32,245 bases of DNA, from positions 1-32,245 of the forward strand of contig MGUD01000005.1 in the NCBI GenBank assembly GCA_001799795.1, read 5' to 3'. Below are positions 32,072 to 32,245 of this stretch, one piece after another (within the stretch, counting starts at the first letter, position 1; every line of letters starts with the position of its first letter). The stretch is from Elusimicrobia bacterium GWC2_61_19. GTDB lineage: Bacteria > Elusimicrobiota > Elusimicrobia > Elusimicrobiales > UBA9959. A model generated the notes under the pieces. The model searched no databases, was not told the origin of the DNA, and saw nothing but the letters and a program-made list of their open reading frames with translations. The position numbers and the translations under genes were made by a program.

Positions 32072-32133
32072 CCAAGGGCCCTGTTTTCGGCGGCAATCTT
32101 CCCAGGCCCCGGTAGGCCCTTTGGACCGTCGCT
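32072..32133 (+). other. Conserved structured element in a divergent gap, copy B
   Basis: AAGGGCCC (32074-32081), CGGCGGCA (32088-32095) and GTCGC (32128-32132) match copy A at 8633-8692 in order and spacing (40 bases between the last two block starts in both). The hairpin is kept as GGCCC-TTT-GGACC (32116-32128 region) with changed bases. Like copy A, it lies between two divergent genes. Confidence 0.5.
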
Positions 32134-32159
32134 GAAACCGCGGCCGGGAAGGCCTCTTT

Positions 32160-32168
32160 TGTTATAAT
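32160..32168 (+). promoter_or_regulatory. Extended -10 promoter of the last gene
   Basis: TGTTATAAT fits the extended -10 form. The ATG is at 32209 with AAGGAG at 32198-32203, so this promoter gives a leader of about 34 bases. No -35 box is visible. Confidence 0.6.
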
Positions 32169-32208
32169 TTACGGGAAGCTTTTACCACCGACTTTTCAAG
32201 GAGCCGCT

Positions 32209-32245
32209 ATGAACCTGTTCTCGAAGACCCAGCTTGAAAAATACG
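32209..32245 (+). CDS. Start of an unidentified gene (partial, runs off the right edge)
   Basis: Twelve codons are visible (MNLFSKTQLEKY). The start is supported by AAGGAG six bases upstream and an extended -10 box at 32160. Nothing can be said about its function. Confidence 0.6.
   Translation, partial: MNLFSKTQLEKY

Overview
The window is a GC-rich chromosomal segment from a Gram-negative bacterium. Outer-membrane-type genes point to a second membrane: a DUF481 barrel, two or more lipoproteins and many Sec-exported proteins. Gene content and style (five-helix SdhC, class I fumarase, large secreted NHL proteins, PaaK-like enzymes) would fit an uncultured lineage such as Elusimicrobiota. That placement is an inference; there is no rRNA or other marker gene here to settle it.

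Layout, left to right. Positions 1-80 hold the end of a probable IS30-type insertion sequence. Then come a diverged class III nucleotide cyclase, a membrane metallophosphoesterase and a divergent EamA-type transporter. Positions 2844-4265 are an AT-rich, repeat-bordered island carrying a second, intact-looking class III cyclase. It lies between the transporter gene and a second in-frame copy of that gene's last codons, so it is a clear sign of insertion or recombination. Positions 4354-8150 hold small envelope genes (anchored protein, DUF481 barrel, DUF4105-type protein, PH-like protein) separated by short inverted-repeat elements, ending in a broken DUF1016 nuclease gene. Positions 8192-11860 hold a small histidine-rich membrane protein, a secreted protein with a caspase-like His/Cys pair, an AraC-type regulator and a secreted cysteine-containing protein. 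The last two share a promoter box at identical spacing.

Positions 11949-19394 are all on the minus strand: sdhC-sdhA-sdhB-fumarase, which interconvert succinate, fumarate and malate and exchange electrons with quinone, followed by an ankyrin lipoprotein and the RNA ligase RtcB. Positions 19568-23584 encode a 1156-residue secreted NHL/FN3/transglutaminase-like/TPR protein with a small secreted partner. After a strong terminator comes a convergent lipoprotein with a proline-rich repeated tail.

Positions 24649-29657 form the most distinctive unit: a tightly coupled three-gene operon of a GNAT acyltransferase, a LuxE-type acyl-protein synthetase and a fusion of a LuxC-type acyl reductase with a PaaK-type adenylate-forming ligase. 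It has the parts to activate, transfer and reduce an acyl group, with no luciferase or LuxD nearby. Convergent to it are a BaiN/HI0933-type flavoprotein and a second DUF4105-type protein. A new gene begins at 32209.

Two start modes coexist. Many genes have a good Shine-Dalgarno site. At least five (starting at 128, 1932, 5747, 8729 and 32032) have a TATAAT-like box ending only 6-8 bases before the start codon, so their mRNAs should be leaderless.
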